Positions 10,220 through 19,619 of a DNA stretch of 64,000 nucleotides are shown here, in pieces. The stretch's first letter is position 1. The number at the start of each line of letters is the position of its first letter. The position numbers were made by a program, and so were the translations under genes. The stretch comes from Gallibacterium salpingitidis (GTDB lineage Bacteria > Pseudomonadota > Gammaproteobacteria > Enterobacterales > Pasteurellaceae): contig NZ_JTJL01000006.1 in the NCBI RefSeq assembly GCF_001678495.1, positions 1 through 64,000 of the forward strand, in the 5' to 3' direction. The notes below the pieces were generated by a model that was given only the letters and a program-made list of their open reading frames with translations, did not search any database and was not told the DNA's origin.

Positions 10220-10251
10220 AAAAACGCTTATCCTGCAAGATAAGCGTTTTT
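10220..10251. terminator. Bidirectional terminator between hslO and the ABM gene
   Basis: The 13-base arms AAAAACGCTTATC (10220-10232) and GATAAGCGTTTTT (10239-10251) form a perfect stem with a 6-base loop. The A and T ends give U-tracts in both directions, serving the convergent genes. Confidence 0.9.
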
Positions 10252-10264
10252 CTCATTACATTTT

Positions 10265-10552
10265 CTACTTTTGATATTGTCGCTGAACTTCACAGATCTC
10301 AATACTATAATGCTTATACCAACGTTCTTGCCCTTTCTGTTGCGCCAATTGGTGTGTTGCATCTGCTTTCCAGCGACGAATACTCTCAAGATCATGCCAA
10401 TATGACAAAGCAATTTCTTGCTGATTTTCGGTATAAGATTCAAAGTTAATACATCCATACTCTGTTAGCGCCTTCTGTCTTAACAACTGCGCCAGTTGAC
10501 TATATTCAGCATCAAGCTGAGCAATCTCGGCTTTGAAAATTACCACAAACAT
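10265..10552 (-). CDS. Antibiotic biosynthesis monooxygenase (ABM) domain protein
   Basis: A 95-residue ferredoxin-like fold protein of the ABM superfamily, of the YqjZ-like type. It reads as one ABM domain: the MFVVIFKAEI first strand, an internal GCINFESY strand and the SYWHDLESIRRWKADATHQLAQ segment typical of the group. The reaction is unknown; relatives include cofactor-free monooxygenases and heme-degrading enzymes. The start is taken at the ATG at 10552, because AAAGGA lies 8 bases upstream. The upstream TTG at 10558 would be too close to that site. It lies downstream of pnuC on the same strand. Confidence 0.75.
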   Translation of the reverse strand: MFVVIFKAEIAQLDAEYSQLAQLLRQKALTEYGCINFESYTENQQEIALSYWHDLESIRRWKADATHQLAQQKGQERWYKHYSIEICEVQRQYQK

Positions 10553-10592
10553 CAACAATTCCTTTAATTATATTGGCTAGGACAAAAAACAG

Positions 10593-11267
10593 TTACTGTT
10601 TCGCTAATTTAGTCCAGTTGTAATATCCGTACAATGAGTTTAATAAATAGGCGCCGTACATAATATACATTGGTGCAGTTTCCGCCCATAAAATAATCGA
10701 AAGTACATTAATTACAATCCAAAGTACCCACTGTTCACGATAGCGCAACAACATCAATAATTGCGCAGCAATCACCATCACTGTAGTAACGCCATCTAAG
10801 GTCACTGAATTACCATCAGTGGTTTTTAAGAAAGCAATAAATAATGCCGAACAGATCGCAATACTTGCAATAGTGACTAACCAGCCTTTTAGATCAAGCG
10901 CTTTAGCCACAACGCTTTCACCTTGACCATCTTTTTGCATATTTGCTTTCCAAAGGAAATAACCAATAAATTGCGCAGGAATATACACATATAATGTGGT
11001 GGTCATTTCGCCATAGAATTTATTATCCCATGCCACATAAAAGTAGGTATAAGCGAAAATCAAACCAAAGAAATAGTTACTAATTTTTCCTTTACCAACA
11101 AAAACGACACATAAAATACCGGCAACACCTGAAATCATTGCGAGTAATGAGTCAGGTTGATGAATATAAGTACCAATTTGTAGTGCTAAGAATAGTAGTA
11201 GCCAAAAAGCTTCAAATTTTGTCCAACCGCCAAAAAATTCTTGTTGGAGATCTTTAAGTGTAAACAT
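10593..11267 (-). CDS. pnuC: Nicotinamide riboside transporter PnuC
   Basis: PnuC moves nicotinamide riboside across the inner membrane by facilitated diffusion. In V-factor-dependent Pasteurellaceae this is the route to NAD. The 224-residue protein has about seven to eight hydrophobic segments and starts MFTLKDLQQEFFGGWTKFE, close to Haemophilus PnuC. This start has AGGGGG five bases upstream; a 20-residue longer reading frame from 11327 is rejected for lack of a better site. The upstream gap holds repeated TGTAGC motifs that could be regulatory. The ABM gene follows after 40 bp. Confidence 0.92.
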   Translation of the reverse strand: MFTLKDLQQEFFGGWTKFEAFWLLLFLALQIGTYIHQPDSLLAMISGVAGILCVVFVGKGKISNYFFGLIFAYTYFYVAWDNKFYGEMTTTLYVYIPAQFIGYFLWKANMQKDGQGESVVAKALDLKGWLVTIASIAICSALFIAFLKTTDGNSVTLDGVTTVMVIAAQLLMLLRYREQWVLWIVINVLSIILWAETAPMYIMYGAYLLNSLYGYYNWTKLAKQ

Positions 11268-11604
11268 TGTTCCCCCTGATAGGATTTTTAAAAGCTCCAT
11301 TCTATCCATTTTGTAGTAGATACGCACTATTTTTATTTAATAAAAATAATTTTTTAGAAATAATGTAGCTTTTACATACAGAAAGATAATAAGAATATGA
11401 AAAAAGTACTCTTTTTACATAGAAATACACGTGCTAACAGATTTCATCAATATAGATGCTACATTTTAAGCTACAAACTAAAATGACATTTTACTTTTAC
11501 TTCACAGAAAATCTTGCAAACCCTTTGGCATTCAAGCGCTTTCAGAGTAAAATCCGCGCTTATTTTTTATAATTGATCAGCAAATAAAGAGAAGAATTAA
11601 AACT
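11268..11604. other. Divergent control region between pnuC and rapA
   Basis: This 337-bp gap has no convincing gene. It holds TGTAGC at 11364-11369 on the plus strand. On the minus strand there are two direct TGTAGC copies with a 12-bp period (11458-11463 and 11470-11475). The 9-mer TTTTACATA occurs twice (11370-11378 and 11413-11421). The rapA promoter is at the right end. The repeats may be operators for pnuC, but no known binding site was recognised. Confidence 0.5.
11525..11553 (+). promoter_or_regulatory. rapA promoter
   Basis: TTGGCA (11525-11530), a 17-bp spacer and TAAAAT (11548-11553) form a good sigma70 promoter about 50 bp before the rapA start. Confidence 0.55.
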
Positions 11605-14523
11605 ATGTCATTTACAATCGGACAACGTTGGATTAGTGAAAGCGAAAATAACTTAGGCTTAGGATTAGTTACCGCGATAGATAACCGCACTGTTACTTTT
11701 TTATTTCCTGCTGCAGATGAAACCCGCGTTTATTCCCTCGCGGCGGCGCCAATGACCCGCGTATTATTTCAAGTCGGTGACATTATTAGTCATCACGAAG
11801 GCTGGCAAGCAGAAGTATTAGATGTAATGGAAAACCATGGTGTCGCATTGTATTTGGCTAAAAATTTAACCAACTTTGAAGAAGTGGTAATTAAAGAAAT
11901 CGAGCTTGCTCATCAAATCACTTTTAGTAAACCGCAAGATCGCCTGTTCTCTGCGCAAATTGATCGCAACGATCGTTTCTCTTTGCGTTACCAAGCTTTA
12001 CAACATCAGCAACAACAATTCCAATCGCCATTGCGTGGTTTACGCGGTACTCGCGCTAGTTTGATTCCACATCAATTACATATCGCGCAAGAGGTTGGTC
12101 GCCGTTTATCGCCACGCGTATTGTTAGCTGATGAAGTGGGTTTAGGAAAAACCTTAGAAGCGGGAATGATTTTGCAACAACAACTGTTCTCTGGTCGAGT
12201 ACAACGCGTCTTAATTCTCGTACCGGAAACGTTGCAACATCAATGGTTAGTAGAAATGCTACGCCGCTTTAATCTTAATTTCTCTTTATTTGATGAAGAA
12301 CGCTGCCAAGATTTTGATCGTAAAGATGAAGACGGACGCAGTATTAAAGTTAATCCGTTTGAAAGTGAATCTTTAGTCATTTGTTCGCTAGATTGGTTGA
12401 TTACTCAACCAAACCGTATGCAAGAGGCTGTGGAAGCGCCATGGGATATGTTAATTGTCGATGAAGCACATCATCTGCAATGGCATATTGATGCACCGAG
12501 TCAAGCTTACTGCTTTGTTGAACAATTAGCAGAGAAAACACCTGCAGTATTGTTGCTTACCGCAACGCCAGAACAACTCGGACAAGAGAGCCATTTTGCG
12601 CGTTTACGTTTATTGGATCCAAATCGTTTTTACGATTACAACGCATTTGTTGAGGAGCAAAAAAGTTATCGTCCGGTTGCCGATGCAGTGAATACCTTAT
12701 TGTCGGATCACAAATTAAATAATGATGAACAAAATATCTTAACCGAATTATTAACCGAGCAAGATATTGAACCATTACTGCGTGTGATTAATGGTAAAAC
12801 CAGCAGTGCGGAACAAATTCGCGAAGCAAAAAATGAATTAATGGCAAACCTTGTCGATCGCCATGGTACCAGCCGTTTATTATTCCGTAACACACGTCAA
12901 GGCGTGAAAGGTTTCCCGAAACGGATTTTACACCAGGTGAAATTAGAGCTGCCGAAACAATATGCTAATGCGATCAAAGTGGTCAATCTATTAGCTAAAA
13001 ACAACCAACAAAACTCGCTATATCCTGAAATGGTTTTCCATAAACTCAACCCGGATGCTGCTTGGTGGGACTTTGATCCACGAGTTGAATGGTTATTAAC
13101 CTTTTTAAAAAATCATCCACAAGAAAAAGTGTTAGTGATCTGCCAACAAACAGATACCGTTTTACAACTCGAAAAAGTATTACGGGAAAAAGAAGCTATC
13201 CGTTCTGCGGTATTCCATGAAAAAATGTCGATTGTGGAACGCGATCGTGCCGCCGCTTATTTTGCGCAACAAGAAGATGGCGCTAAAGTTTTATTAAGTT
13301 CCAGCATTGGTTCAGAAGGACGCAATTTCCAATTTGCTAGTCGTTTAGTGCTGTTTAATTTGCCATTGAATCCAGATGTTTTAGAGCAATCTATCGGACG
13401 CCTCGATCGTATTGGACAAAACAAAGATATTCAGATTTATGTGCCTTATTTCAATCAAACCTCACAAATGGTATTAGTTGATTGGTATCAACAAGCGCTT
13501 GGCGCATTTGAACAAACTTGCCCAATGGGAGCAACCTTATTCGCAAAATATGGCGAACAATTGCAAACATTCTTAAATACAGCTGAATTAGACACCGAAC
13601 TATTTAGCCAATTTATTGAAAAAGTCGCCAAAGAAAAAGCACAACTACAACAAGAGTTGGAACAAGGACGCGATCGTTTATTGGAATTAAATTCTAACGG
13701 TGGCGAACAAGCGCAACAATTAGCGGCAGAGATTGAACAACAAGATGGACAAGTTGATTTAATCAATTTCTGTTTAAATTTATTTGATGTGATTGGCTTG
13801 GAACAAGAGGATTTAGGCGAAGATTCTATTGTGATTCAACCAACTGGGCATATGTTGGTGCCAGATTTCCCAGGTTTAAAAGAAGATGGCTCCACCGTTA
13901 CCTTTAATCGCCAATTGGCGTTAGCACGCGAAGACCTTGAGTTTCTCACTTGGGATCATCCAATGGTGCGCAACGGTATTGATTTAATTACCTCTGGCGA
14001 TATTGGTAAAACCGCGGTTAGTTTATTACCACATAAAGGTTTACCGGCTGGTACGTTATTACTAGAGTTAATCTATGTTGTAGAAGCTCAAGCACCAAAA
14101 GGACTTGAATTAACACGTTTCTTACCGCCAACACCGATACGTTTATTATTGGATATTAAAGGCAACGATCTGGCACCACAGGTGTCTTTTAAAGGTTTAG
14201 AAAAACAATTGAAACCAATCAATAAAAACGTTGCTAATAAAATGGTGAAAATGACTAAAGCTGATGTTGAACGTTTGATTAAGCTATCTCAAACTGTTAT
14301 CGAACCAAAAGCTCAACAAATTATTCAACAAGCTACAGAAAATGCAGATAAAACCTTGTATGCTGAATTACATCGCTTAACTGCATTACAGGCGGTAAAT
14401 AAAAATATTCGTCCAGACGAGATTGCGCAGTTAGAACAACTTATTCAGCAATCATTACAACAATTAAAAGCCGCGAGTTGGCGTTTAGACAGCTTACGCG
14501 TCATTATTAGTAATAAAGAGTAA
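11605..14523 (+). CDS. rapA: RNA polymerase-associated protein RapA (HepA), SWI2/SNF2 ATPase
   Basis: RapA binds core RNA polymerase and uses ATP to help recycle polymerase stalled after termination. The 972-residue protein matches E. coli RapA (968). The N-terminal Tudor-like domains (about 1-105) come first. The SNF2 ATPase follows, with Walker A DEVGLGKT at 176-183 and the DEAHH box at 286-290. The helicase C lobe contains GSEGRNFQF and the [10 protein letters not shown] motif VI. The C-terminal domains follow. It precedes rluA by 3 bp, the same order as in E. coli, so the two are co-transcribed. Confidence 0.96.
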   Translation: MSFTIGQRWISESENNLGLGLVTAIDNRTVTFLFPAADETRVYSLAAAPMTRVLFQVGDIISHHEGWQAEVLDVMENHGVALYLAKNLTNFEEVVIKEIELAHQITFSKPQDRLFSAQIDRNDRFSLRYQALQHQQQQFQSPLRGLRGTRASLIPHQLHIAQEVGRRLSPRVLLADEVGLGKTLEAGMILQQQLFSGRVQRVLILVPETLQHQWLVEMLRRFNLNFSLFDEERCQDFDRKDEDGRSIKVNPFESESLVICSLDWLITQPNRMQEAVEAPWDMLIVDEAHHLQWHIDAPSQAYCFVEQLAEKTPAVLLLTATPEQLGQESHFARLRLLDPNRFYDYNAFVEEQKSYRPVADAVNTLLSDHKLNNDEQNILTELLTEQDIEPLLRVINGKTSSAEQIREAKNELMANLVDRHGTSRLLFRNTRQGVKGFPKRILHQVKLELPKQYANAIKVVNLLAKNNQQNSLYPEMVFHKLNPDAAWWDFDPRVEWLLTFLKNHPQEKVLVICQQTDTVLQLEKVLREKEAIRSAVFHEKMSIVERDRAAAYFAQQEDGAKVLLSSSIGSEGRNFQFASRLVLFNLPLNPDVLEQSIGRLDRIGQNKDIQIYVPYFNQTSQMVLVDWYQQALGAFEQTCPMGATLFAKYGEQLQTFLNTAELDTELFSQFIEKVAKEKAQLQQELEQGRDRLLELNSNGGEQAQQLAAEIEQQDGQVDLINFCLNLFDVIGLEQEDLGEDSIVIQPTGHMLVPDFPGLKEDGSTVTFNRQLALAREDLEFLTWDHPMVRNGIDLITSGDIGKTAVSLLPHKGLPAGTLLLELIYVVEAQAPKGLELTRFLPPTPIRLLLDIKGNDLAPQVSFKGLEKQLKPINKNVANKMVKMTKADVERLIKLSQTVIEPKAQQIIQQATENADKTLYAELHRLTALQAVNKNIRPDEIAQLEQLIQQSLQQLKAASWRLDSLRVIISNKE

Positions 14524-14526
14524 CTT

Positions 14527-15180
14527 ATGGCATTAATCGATTATCAGCCACCAGCAGGATTACATATTCTTTATCAAGATAATCATATTGCGGTAATCAA
14601 TAAACAAAGCGGTTTGTTATCGGTTCCTGGCAATCAACCGCAATATCAAGATAGCGCTATGACACGCGTCGCCGCTAAGTTTGGTTTTACTGAACCAGCA
14701 CATCGTTTAGATATGGCAACCAGCGGTGTGTTGTTATTTGCGTTATCAAAAGCAGCAGAAAAAGAGTTAAAACGGCAATTTCGTGAACGTGAACCGAAAA
14801 AGTTTTATCAAGCCTTAGTTTGGGGACATCTCGCACAAGATCAGGGCAGAATTGATTTACCATTGATTTGTGATTGGGAAAATCGTCCACGCCAACGAAT
14901 TGATTTTCTAGTTGGCAAAAAAGCAACAACTTTTTATGAAGTGATTGAACGTTATCCAAATAACACCACGCGCGTAAAACTCACGCCGATTACCGGACGT
15001 TCGCATCAATTGCGTGTTCATATGCTGGCACTTGGGCATCCAATTTTAGGCGATAAATTTTATTCACCGCCAGCAGTGCGCGCAATGGCACCTCGTCTTT
15101 GCTTACACGCTGCCAGTTTGACTATTACGCACCCAATTACGAAAGAATTGATGACATTTTCTTGTGCAGCAGAGTTTTAA
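14527..15180 (+). CDS. rluA: Ribosomal/transfer RNA pseudouridine synthase RluA
   Basis: RluA makes pseudouridine 746 in 23S rRNA and pseudouridine 32 in several tRNAs. The 217-residue protein is a single catalytic domain without an S4 domain, as in E. coli RluA (219). The catalytic aspartate is D62 in HRLDMATSG, and GRSHQLRVH is the second family motif. It begins 3 bp after rapA stops, so translation is probably coupled. No terminator is obvious after it. Confidence 0.93.
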   Translation: MALIDYQPPAGLHILYQDNHIAVINKQSGLLSVPGNQPQYQDSAMTRVAAKFGFTEPAHRLDMATSGVLLFALSKAAEKELKRQFREREPKKFYQALVWGHLAQDQGRIDLPLICDWENRPRQRIDFLVGKKATTFYEVIERYPNNTTRVKLTPITGRSHQLRVHMLALGHPILGDKFYSPPAVRAMAPRLCLHAASLTITHPITKELMTFSCAAEF

Positions 15181-15288
15181 TACATTTATTGCTAATTTAA
15201 TGTGATTTTTTCTTTAAATTATTGGTATTATATAGCGGTATTTTTATACACATTATTAAAGATAACCTATAGAAAAGGATGACAAAAT

Positions 15289-16065
15289 ATGAAACCTTTA
15301 GTTTTAGCGCTTGCGCTTGGTCTAGCTTTGCCAGCAATGGCAAAAGATGTCGCTACTGTAAATGGCAAAGCAATTTCTGATACCGCTGTAAATAATATTT
15401 TCAGTGCATTAAATATCAGCAAGCCAACTACAGAGCAAAGAAAAGCTATTATTAATCAATTAGTTAATCGTGATGTCTTATTACAAGAAGCAGCAAAACA
15501 AGGCTTAGATAAAAAAGCTGATATTAAAGCAAATATGCAAGCTGCTAGTGAAGATGTGTTAATCAATAACTTATTACAGCAATGGATTAACAAAAATCAA
15601 GTTACCGAAGAAGAGCTAACAAAAGCCTACGACAATATCGTCAAAGGTTTAGCAGATAGCCGCGAATATAAAGTTCGTCATATCGTAGTAAAAGATGAAG
15701 CGAAAGCAAAAGAGATCCTTGCCGACTTAAAAGCAAATAAAATCAGTTTTACTGATGCTGCGAAAAAATACTCTATTGATACGAATGCAGCAACTGATGG
15801 CGGCGAATTGAATTGGCGTAACGGTAATGACTTTATCCCAGATTTCGGTAATGCGGTAAAAGCTGCGAAGAAAAATGTTCTGACTGGCCCAGTAAAAACT
15901 ACTGCCGGTTATCATATTATTCAAGTGGAAGATGAACGTCCTGTCAGCATTCCATCTTTTGAACAACTTAGAAATACCTTGTTAAATAACCTTAGCCAAC
16001 AAAAAATCGCGCAATATGTAGAATCTTTGCGTGAAAAAGCTAAAGTACAAATTAACGAAAAATAA
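15289..16065 (+). CDS. Periplasmic PpiC-type (parvulin) peptidyl-prolyl isomerase
   Basis: A secreted folding catalyst of 258 residues. It has a Sec signal peptide ending near AMAKD (about residue 18), an N-terminal SurA/PrsA-like helical region (about 20-120) and one parvulin domain (about 128-225). The parvulin domain shows VRHIVVKDEAKA, DGGELNWR and TTAGYHIIQVED. It is smaller than SurA and has one isomerase domain, resembling the PrsA/PpiC group, so the exact orthologue is uncertain. It has AAAGGA upstream and its own terminator downstream. Confidence 0.88.
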   Translation: MKPLVLALALGLALPAMAKDVATVNGKAISDTAVNNIFSALNISKPTTEQRKAIINQLVNRDVLLQEAAKQGLDKKADIKANMQAASEDVLINNLLQQWINKNQVTEEELTKAYDNIVKGLADSREYKVRHIVVKDEAKAKEILADLKANKISFTDAAKKYSIDTNAATDGGELNWRNGNDFIPDFGNAVKAAKKNVLTGPVKTTAGYHIIQVEDERPVSIPSFEQLRNTLLNNLSQQKIAQYVESLREKAKVQINEK

Positions 16066-16080
16066 TTTGTTACTACCACA

Positions 16081-16109
16081 AAACGCTGCAACTTGTTGCA
16101 GCGTTTTTT
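16081..16109 (+). terminator. Terminator after the parvulin gene
   Basis: The arms AAACGCTGCAA (16081-16091) and TTGCAGCGTTT (16096-16106) form an 11-bp stem with a 4-base loop, followed by more T residues. It may also act for the convergent thi operon, whose last gene ends at 16112, though the opposite U-tract is short. Confidence 0.85.
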
Positions 16110-16111
16110 AT

Positions 16112-17329
16112 CTAATACACCATATAAACCACAACCATCAACAACAAATACACCAACCCTAACCACGCTAAGATTAACAACCACTTATTGCGATAATGCA
16201 ATTGTTTCGCCAAACTCAAATTTAACCACGCAAAAATCGGTGCTGAAATAAAAGAAGCAGTCATCGCAAAAGGGATCATCTTCCCAATCGCACTACTAAA
16301 AAATTGAATCAGAATAAAGCTCGCTAACGCTGCCGCAATCATAAAATAGCGTAAGCCTTGTTCATTATTGACATCTGCTTGTTCACCAAAACGTAATAAT
16401 TGCACAGTCTGCTGATTACAACGAGAATAACCATCAACTGCAACAATAGTCGTACCATAAATGCAGATAAAAGCAACTAAAGCCATAAACCATCGTGTCC
16501 ACTCACCAATACTGATCGCGTACATCTCAATAAATTGATGAATAAATTTACCGCCACTTAATGGTTCTTGTACCTGTCCATATTGGACTAAAGCACCTAA
16601 CGCCATAAACATCAATGCCAAGATAATAGTTACTAAATATCCCACATTGAAATCAAGATGACGTGACTGACGATAATTGGCATCGATACGATTTTTTTGC
16701 ACTACCCACAACGAACTGGCTACGCTTAACTCCATTGGTGCTGGCATCCAGCCCATTAACGCAATTAAAAAAGGAATCGCACTGATACTCCACGCATCTG
16801 CTGCAATAAAATCAGATGGTAACGGTTGTGCTTTCTCTCCTGCTAACACCAAAGCGATAACGGTAATAATCGTTAATAACAGCATTATCGCTTTTGATAC
16901 TTGATCCAGACGCTGATATTGCCGATAAAACAAAATAAGCAGAAAACTGATTAAAACTAAAATATTTAACCAATTTAGATCGATATCCAGCGGTAATAGC
17001 ATTGCTAATAAGACTGCCGACAATAAGGTGCCACCAGCAATATTTACCACCGTTGCGAATAGATTAAATAACAAGAATAACCAAAGATAAGGTTTTCCTT
17101 TACTCGCATACCCTTGTAACACGCTTTTATTCTGTTCCGCACTATAATCAAAAGCAAACCAAAAGAAAGGATATTTCAGGATATTGACCAAGACAATTAA
17201 ACCTGCCAATTGATAACCATAATAGGCACCCGCCTGCGTTGAAGCGATAATATGCGAACCACCGACACAGGAACACGCCATAATAATACCCGGCCCATAT
17301 TTCTGCCCAAATGTTGATAATCGCACCAC
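16112..17329 (-). CDS. NRAMP-like transporter, last gene of the thiamine operon
   Basis: A 405-residue inner-membrane protein with about eleven hydrophobic segments and NRAMP-like architecture. Segment 1 reads GPGIIMACSCVGGSHIIAS, with GGSH where metal-transporting NRAMPs have DPGN. The segment 6 motif is WMPAPMELS instead of MPHN. The metal ligands are therefore not conserved and another substrate is likely. The GTG start overlaps the thiE stop by one base. The TPP riboswitch about 5.5 kb upstream probably controls it. A transporter follows thiMDE in other Pasteurellaceae and has been proposed to carry a thiamine precursor; the family match here is from my memory and is not confirmed. Confidence 0.75.
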   Translation of the reverse strand: MVRLSTFGQKYGPGIIMACSCVGGSHIIASTQAGAYYGYQLAGLIVLVNILKYPFFWFAFDYSAEQNKSVLQGYASKGKPYLWLFLLFNLFATVVNIAGGTLLSAVLLAMLLPLDIDLNWLNILVLISFLLILFYRQYQRLDQVSKAIMLLLTIITVIALVLAGEKAQPLPSDFIAADAWSISAIPFLIALMGWMPAPMELSVASSLWVVQKNRIDANYRQSRHLDFNVGYLVTIILALMFMALGALVQYGQVQEPLSGGKFIHQFIEMYAISIGEWTRWFMALVAFICIYGTTIVAVDGYSRCNQQTVQLLRFGEQADVNNEQGLRYFMIAAALASFILIQFFSSAIGKMIPFAMTASFISAPIFAWLNLSLAKQLHYRNKWLLILAWLGLVYLLLMVVVYMVY

Positions 17330-17991
17330 TAGCTCCGCAAAATCTGTTGAATCGTCTTAGTGATATCTCCCGCCTGCATAATGGTAGAAATCACCGCAAC
17401 ACCATCTGCACCCGCTTCACGTAACGGTTTTACATCTTCTGTTTTAATACCGCCAATCGCCACAATCGGTTTTGTAATTCCTTGCTGACGCAAATTTCTG
17501 ATAAATTCAATACCAACCGCAGCAGCTGCATCCGCTTTAGAAGAGGTAGGGAAAATAGGCCCACAACCATAATAATCAACATAGCTTGTTTCATTATGTT
17601 GCTGAGCTTGTGCCAAGGTATTGGCTGACAAACCAATCAACATTGGCTGAGTGAGTTGCTGCTTAAGCAACGATACCGGTGTATCTTTCTGCCCAACATG
17701 AATCCCATCAGCTCGTAATTTTTGCGCTAGCCATACCTCATTATTGATAATAAACGGAACTTGATACTGTTTACATAATTCCTGACAAGCTCGCGCAATT
17801 TGCTCGATTTTCAATGGATCTTGCAACGCAAATGCGCCTTTCTCACGAAATTGATAACAAGTAATTCCTGCTTGCAATGCCTGTTCCAAACGAGTTAATA
17901 GTGCATATTGCGGACTTTGTTTATATTCCGGTAAATGACGGCAATCCTGTGTTCCTGCTACCAAATAACAACGTAAAATCTGCTTATCCAT
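17329..17991 (-). CDS. thiE: Thiamine-phosphate synthase
   Basis: ThiE joins HMP-pyrophosphate to thiazole phosphate, giving thiamine monophosphate. The 220-residue TIM barrel shows YQFREKGAF (pyrophosphate site), IINNEVWLA, ADGIHVGQKD and the GPIFPTSSK loop. The start is set at the ATG giving MDKQILRCY, which overlaps the thiD stop and has GGGGTG upstream. An extension to 18042 would run deep into thiD and is unlikely. It is the seventh gene of the operon behind the TPP riboswitch. Confidence 0.93.
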   Translation of the reverse strand: MDKQILRCYLVAGTQDCRHLPEYKQSPQYALLTRLEQALQAGITCYQFREKGAFALQDPLKIEQIARACQELCKQYQVPFIINNEVWLAQKLRADGIHVGQKDTPVSLLKQQLTQPMLIGLSANTLAQAQQHNETSYVDYYGCGPIFPTSSKADAAAAVGIEFIRNLRQQGITKPIVAIGGIKTEDVKPLREAGADGVAVISTIMQAGDITKTIQQILRS

Positions 17992-18808
17992 TTTGCACCC
18001 CGAATTTTGTATAAGCCCAATGATTGGTTGGTCCATGTCCATGACCGATATTAAGCGGATGAGAAATAGCTGCGGTCACAAAATCTTTAGCAATTTGGCA
18101 AGCCTCTGATATGGTTTTGCCCTTAGCTAATTCAGCTGCCAAACAAGCAGAAAAAGTACACCCTGTACCATGTGTTTGCACCGTTTCAAAACGTGGACTC
18201 TCTAATACAAAATTACCCTCTGTGCTAAAAATCCAATCACGACAAATATCACTGCGCGAGTTATCACGATGACCGCCTTTAATCACAATCGTTTTTGCAC
18301 CTAAATCTTGTAGGATTTTTGCTGCTTGCAATACACTGTTTTCATCTACAATCTTCACACCTGTTAAAGCTTCAGCTTCTGGTAAATTTGGCGTAATTAC
18401 ATCAGCTAACGGTAACAATAAGTCACGCATTGCTTGTATCGCATTTTGTGCCAATAAACTTGCTCCGCCTTTGGCAATCATCACCGGATCAATAACTAAA
18501 TTTTTTACTGCATAACGTTGTAAATTTTCTGCCACACAAGTAATAATTTCTGCTGTACCCAACATACCAATTTTTACCGCATTTGGTGAGAAATCTTGAT
18601 AAATCGCTGCTAGTTGGGAGTTAATCGTATCAATCGGAATTAAATGAATATCGCTGACGCCTAAAGTGTTTTGCGCGGTTACCGCGGTAATCACACTCAT
18701 GCCAAACACTTCTCGCATTTGAAACGTTTTTAAATCAGCTTGAATACCTGCACCACCGCCACTATCTGAACCGGCAATGGTTAAGGCTTGTGCGATCTTA
18801 CTCATCAT
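17984..18808 (-). CDS. thiD: Hydroxymethylpyrimidine/phosphomethylpyrimidine kinase
   Basis: ThiD phosphorylates HMP twice to HMP-pyrophosphate. The 274-residue protein is a ribokinase-fold enzyme with the substrate motif ALTIAGSDSGGGAGIQADLK near its N-terminus and the anion-hole motif THGTGCTFSA with its catalytic aspartate region replaced by GTGC as in the family. Its start overlaps the end of thiM by 11 bases and its stop overlaps thiE, so the three are translationally coupled. Confidence 0.95.
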   Translation of the reverse strand: MMSKIAQALTIAGSDSGGGAGIQADLKTFQMREVFGMSVITAVTAQNTLGVSDIHLIPIDTINSQLAAIYQDFSPNAVKIGMLGTAEIITCVAENLQRYAVKNLVIDPVMIAKGGASLLAQNAIQAMRDLLLPLADVITPNLPEAEALTGVKIVDENSVLQAAKILQDLGAKTIVIKGGHRDNSRSDICRDWIFSTEGNFVLESPRFETVQTHGTGCTFSACLAAELAKGKTISEACQIAKDFVTAAISHPLNIGHGHGPTNHWAYTKFGVQNG

Positions 18809-19610
18809 CCCCTCCCAATAACGTTACTTTCGCTAGTTGCTGTACCTGTTGATCGGTTAATGCCGCCAAACTATCCAATAACCCTGTATAGAATTGTCCA
18901 TACTGAGTGGCTTGCAGATGTTGTGCCGCTATTTCACCTGCTACTGCATACGCAGTACAGGCTTGTGTTACTGCGATAAAAGGATTTTGTTGATCGAGTG
19001 CTAAAAATGCACCTATTACCGCTCCCAACAAACAGCCAGAACCAGTAATTTTCGGGAACATTGGCGTCCCATTCGCAATTTTCGCTAATTGTTTACCATC
19101 ACTGATATAATCAATTTCACCACTCACAGCCACCACACACTGATAACGTTGTGCCGCTTGCTGCGCAATCTGTGCAATATCCGCACCGCCTTCCCCAGCA
19201 TCAACGCCTTTTGCTGACCAAGCTACGCCAGCCAACTGTGCAATTTCGCCCGCATTACCACGAATTGCAGTAAATTTGACTTGCTGTAATAACTCGGCAA
19301 CAGCTTGTTTGCGATAACTAGTTGCTCCCACACCAACAGGATCGAGGATCACTGGTACACCCTGTTGATTTGCAGCTTTCCCCGCAAGCAGCATTGCTTT
19401 AACTTTAACTGCATCTAACGTACCAATATTTAATACCAATGCTGATGTGAAAGTCGCCAACTCAGCAACCTCTTGTTCAGCATCCGCCATAATCGGCGAA
19501 GCACCTAAAGCTAATAATCCATTCGCCACATAATTCGCTACTACAATATTGGTAATGTTGTGAATCAGTGGATTAGTTTGCCGTATTTTTTCAATCATAT
19601 TGAATTGCAT
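18798..19610 (-). CDS. thiM: Hydroxyethylthiazole kinase
   Basis: ThiM phosphorylates salvaged hydroxyethylthiazole for use by ThiE. The 270-residue ribokinase-fold protein shows the family segments NPLIHNITNIVVANYVANG, LDPVGVGATSYR and TGSGCLLGA. The start has AAGGACAG upstream and lies 9 bp after thiY. With no thiazole biosynthesis genes in the window, this salvage step is probably the route to the thiazole half. Confidence 0.95.
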   Translation of the reverse strand: MQFNMIEKIRQTNPLIHNITNIVVANYVANGLLALGASPIMADAEQEVAELATFTSALVLNIGTLDAVKVKAMLLAGKAANQQGVPVILDPVGVGATSYRKQAVAELLQQVKFTAIRGNAGEIAQLAGVAWSAKGVDAGEGGADIAQIAQQAAQRYQCVVAVSGEIDYISDGKQLAKIANGTPMFPKITGSGCLLGAVIGAFLALDQQNPFIAVTQACTAYAVAGEIAAQHLQATQYGQFYTGLLDSLAALTDQQVQQLAKVTLLGGDDE

Positions 19611-19619
19611 AATCTGTCC

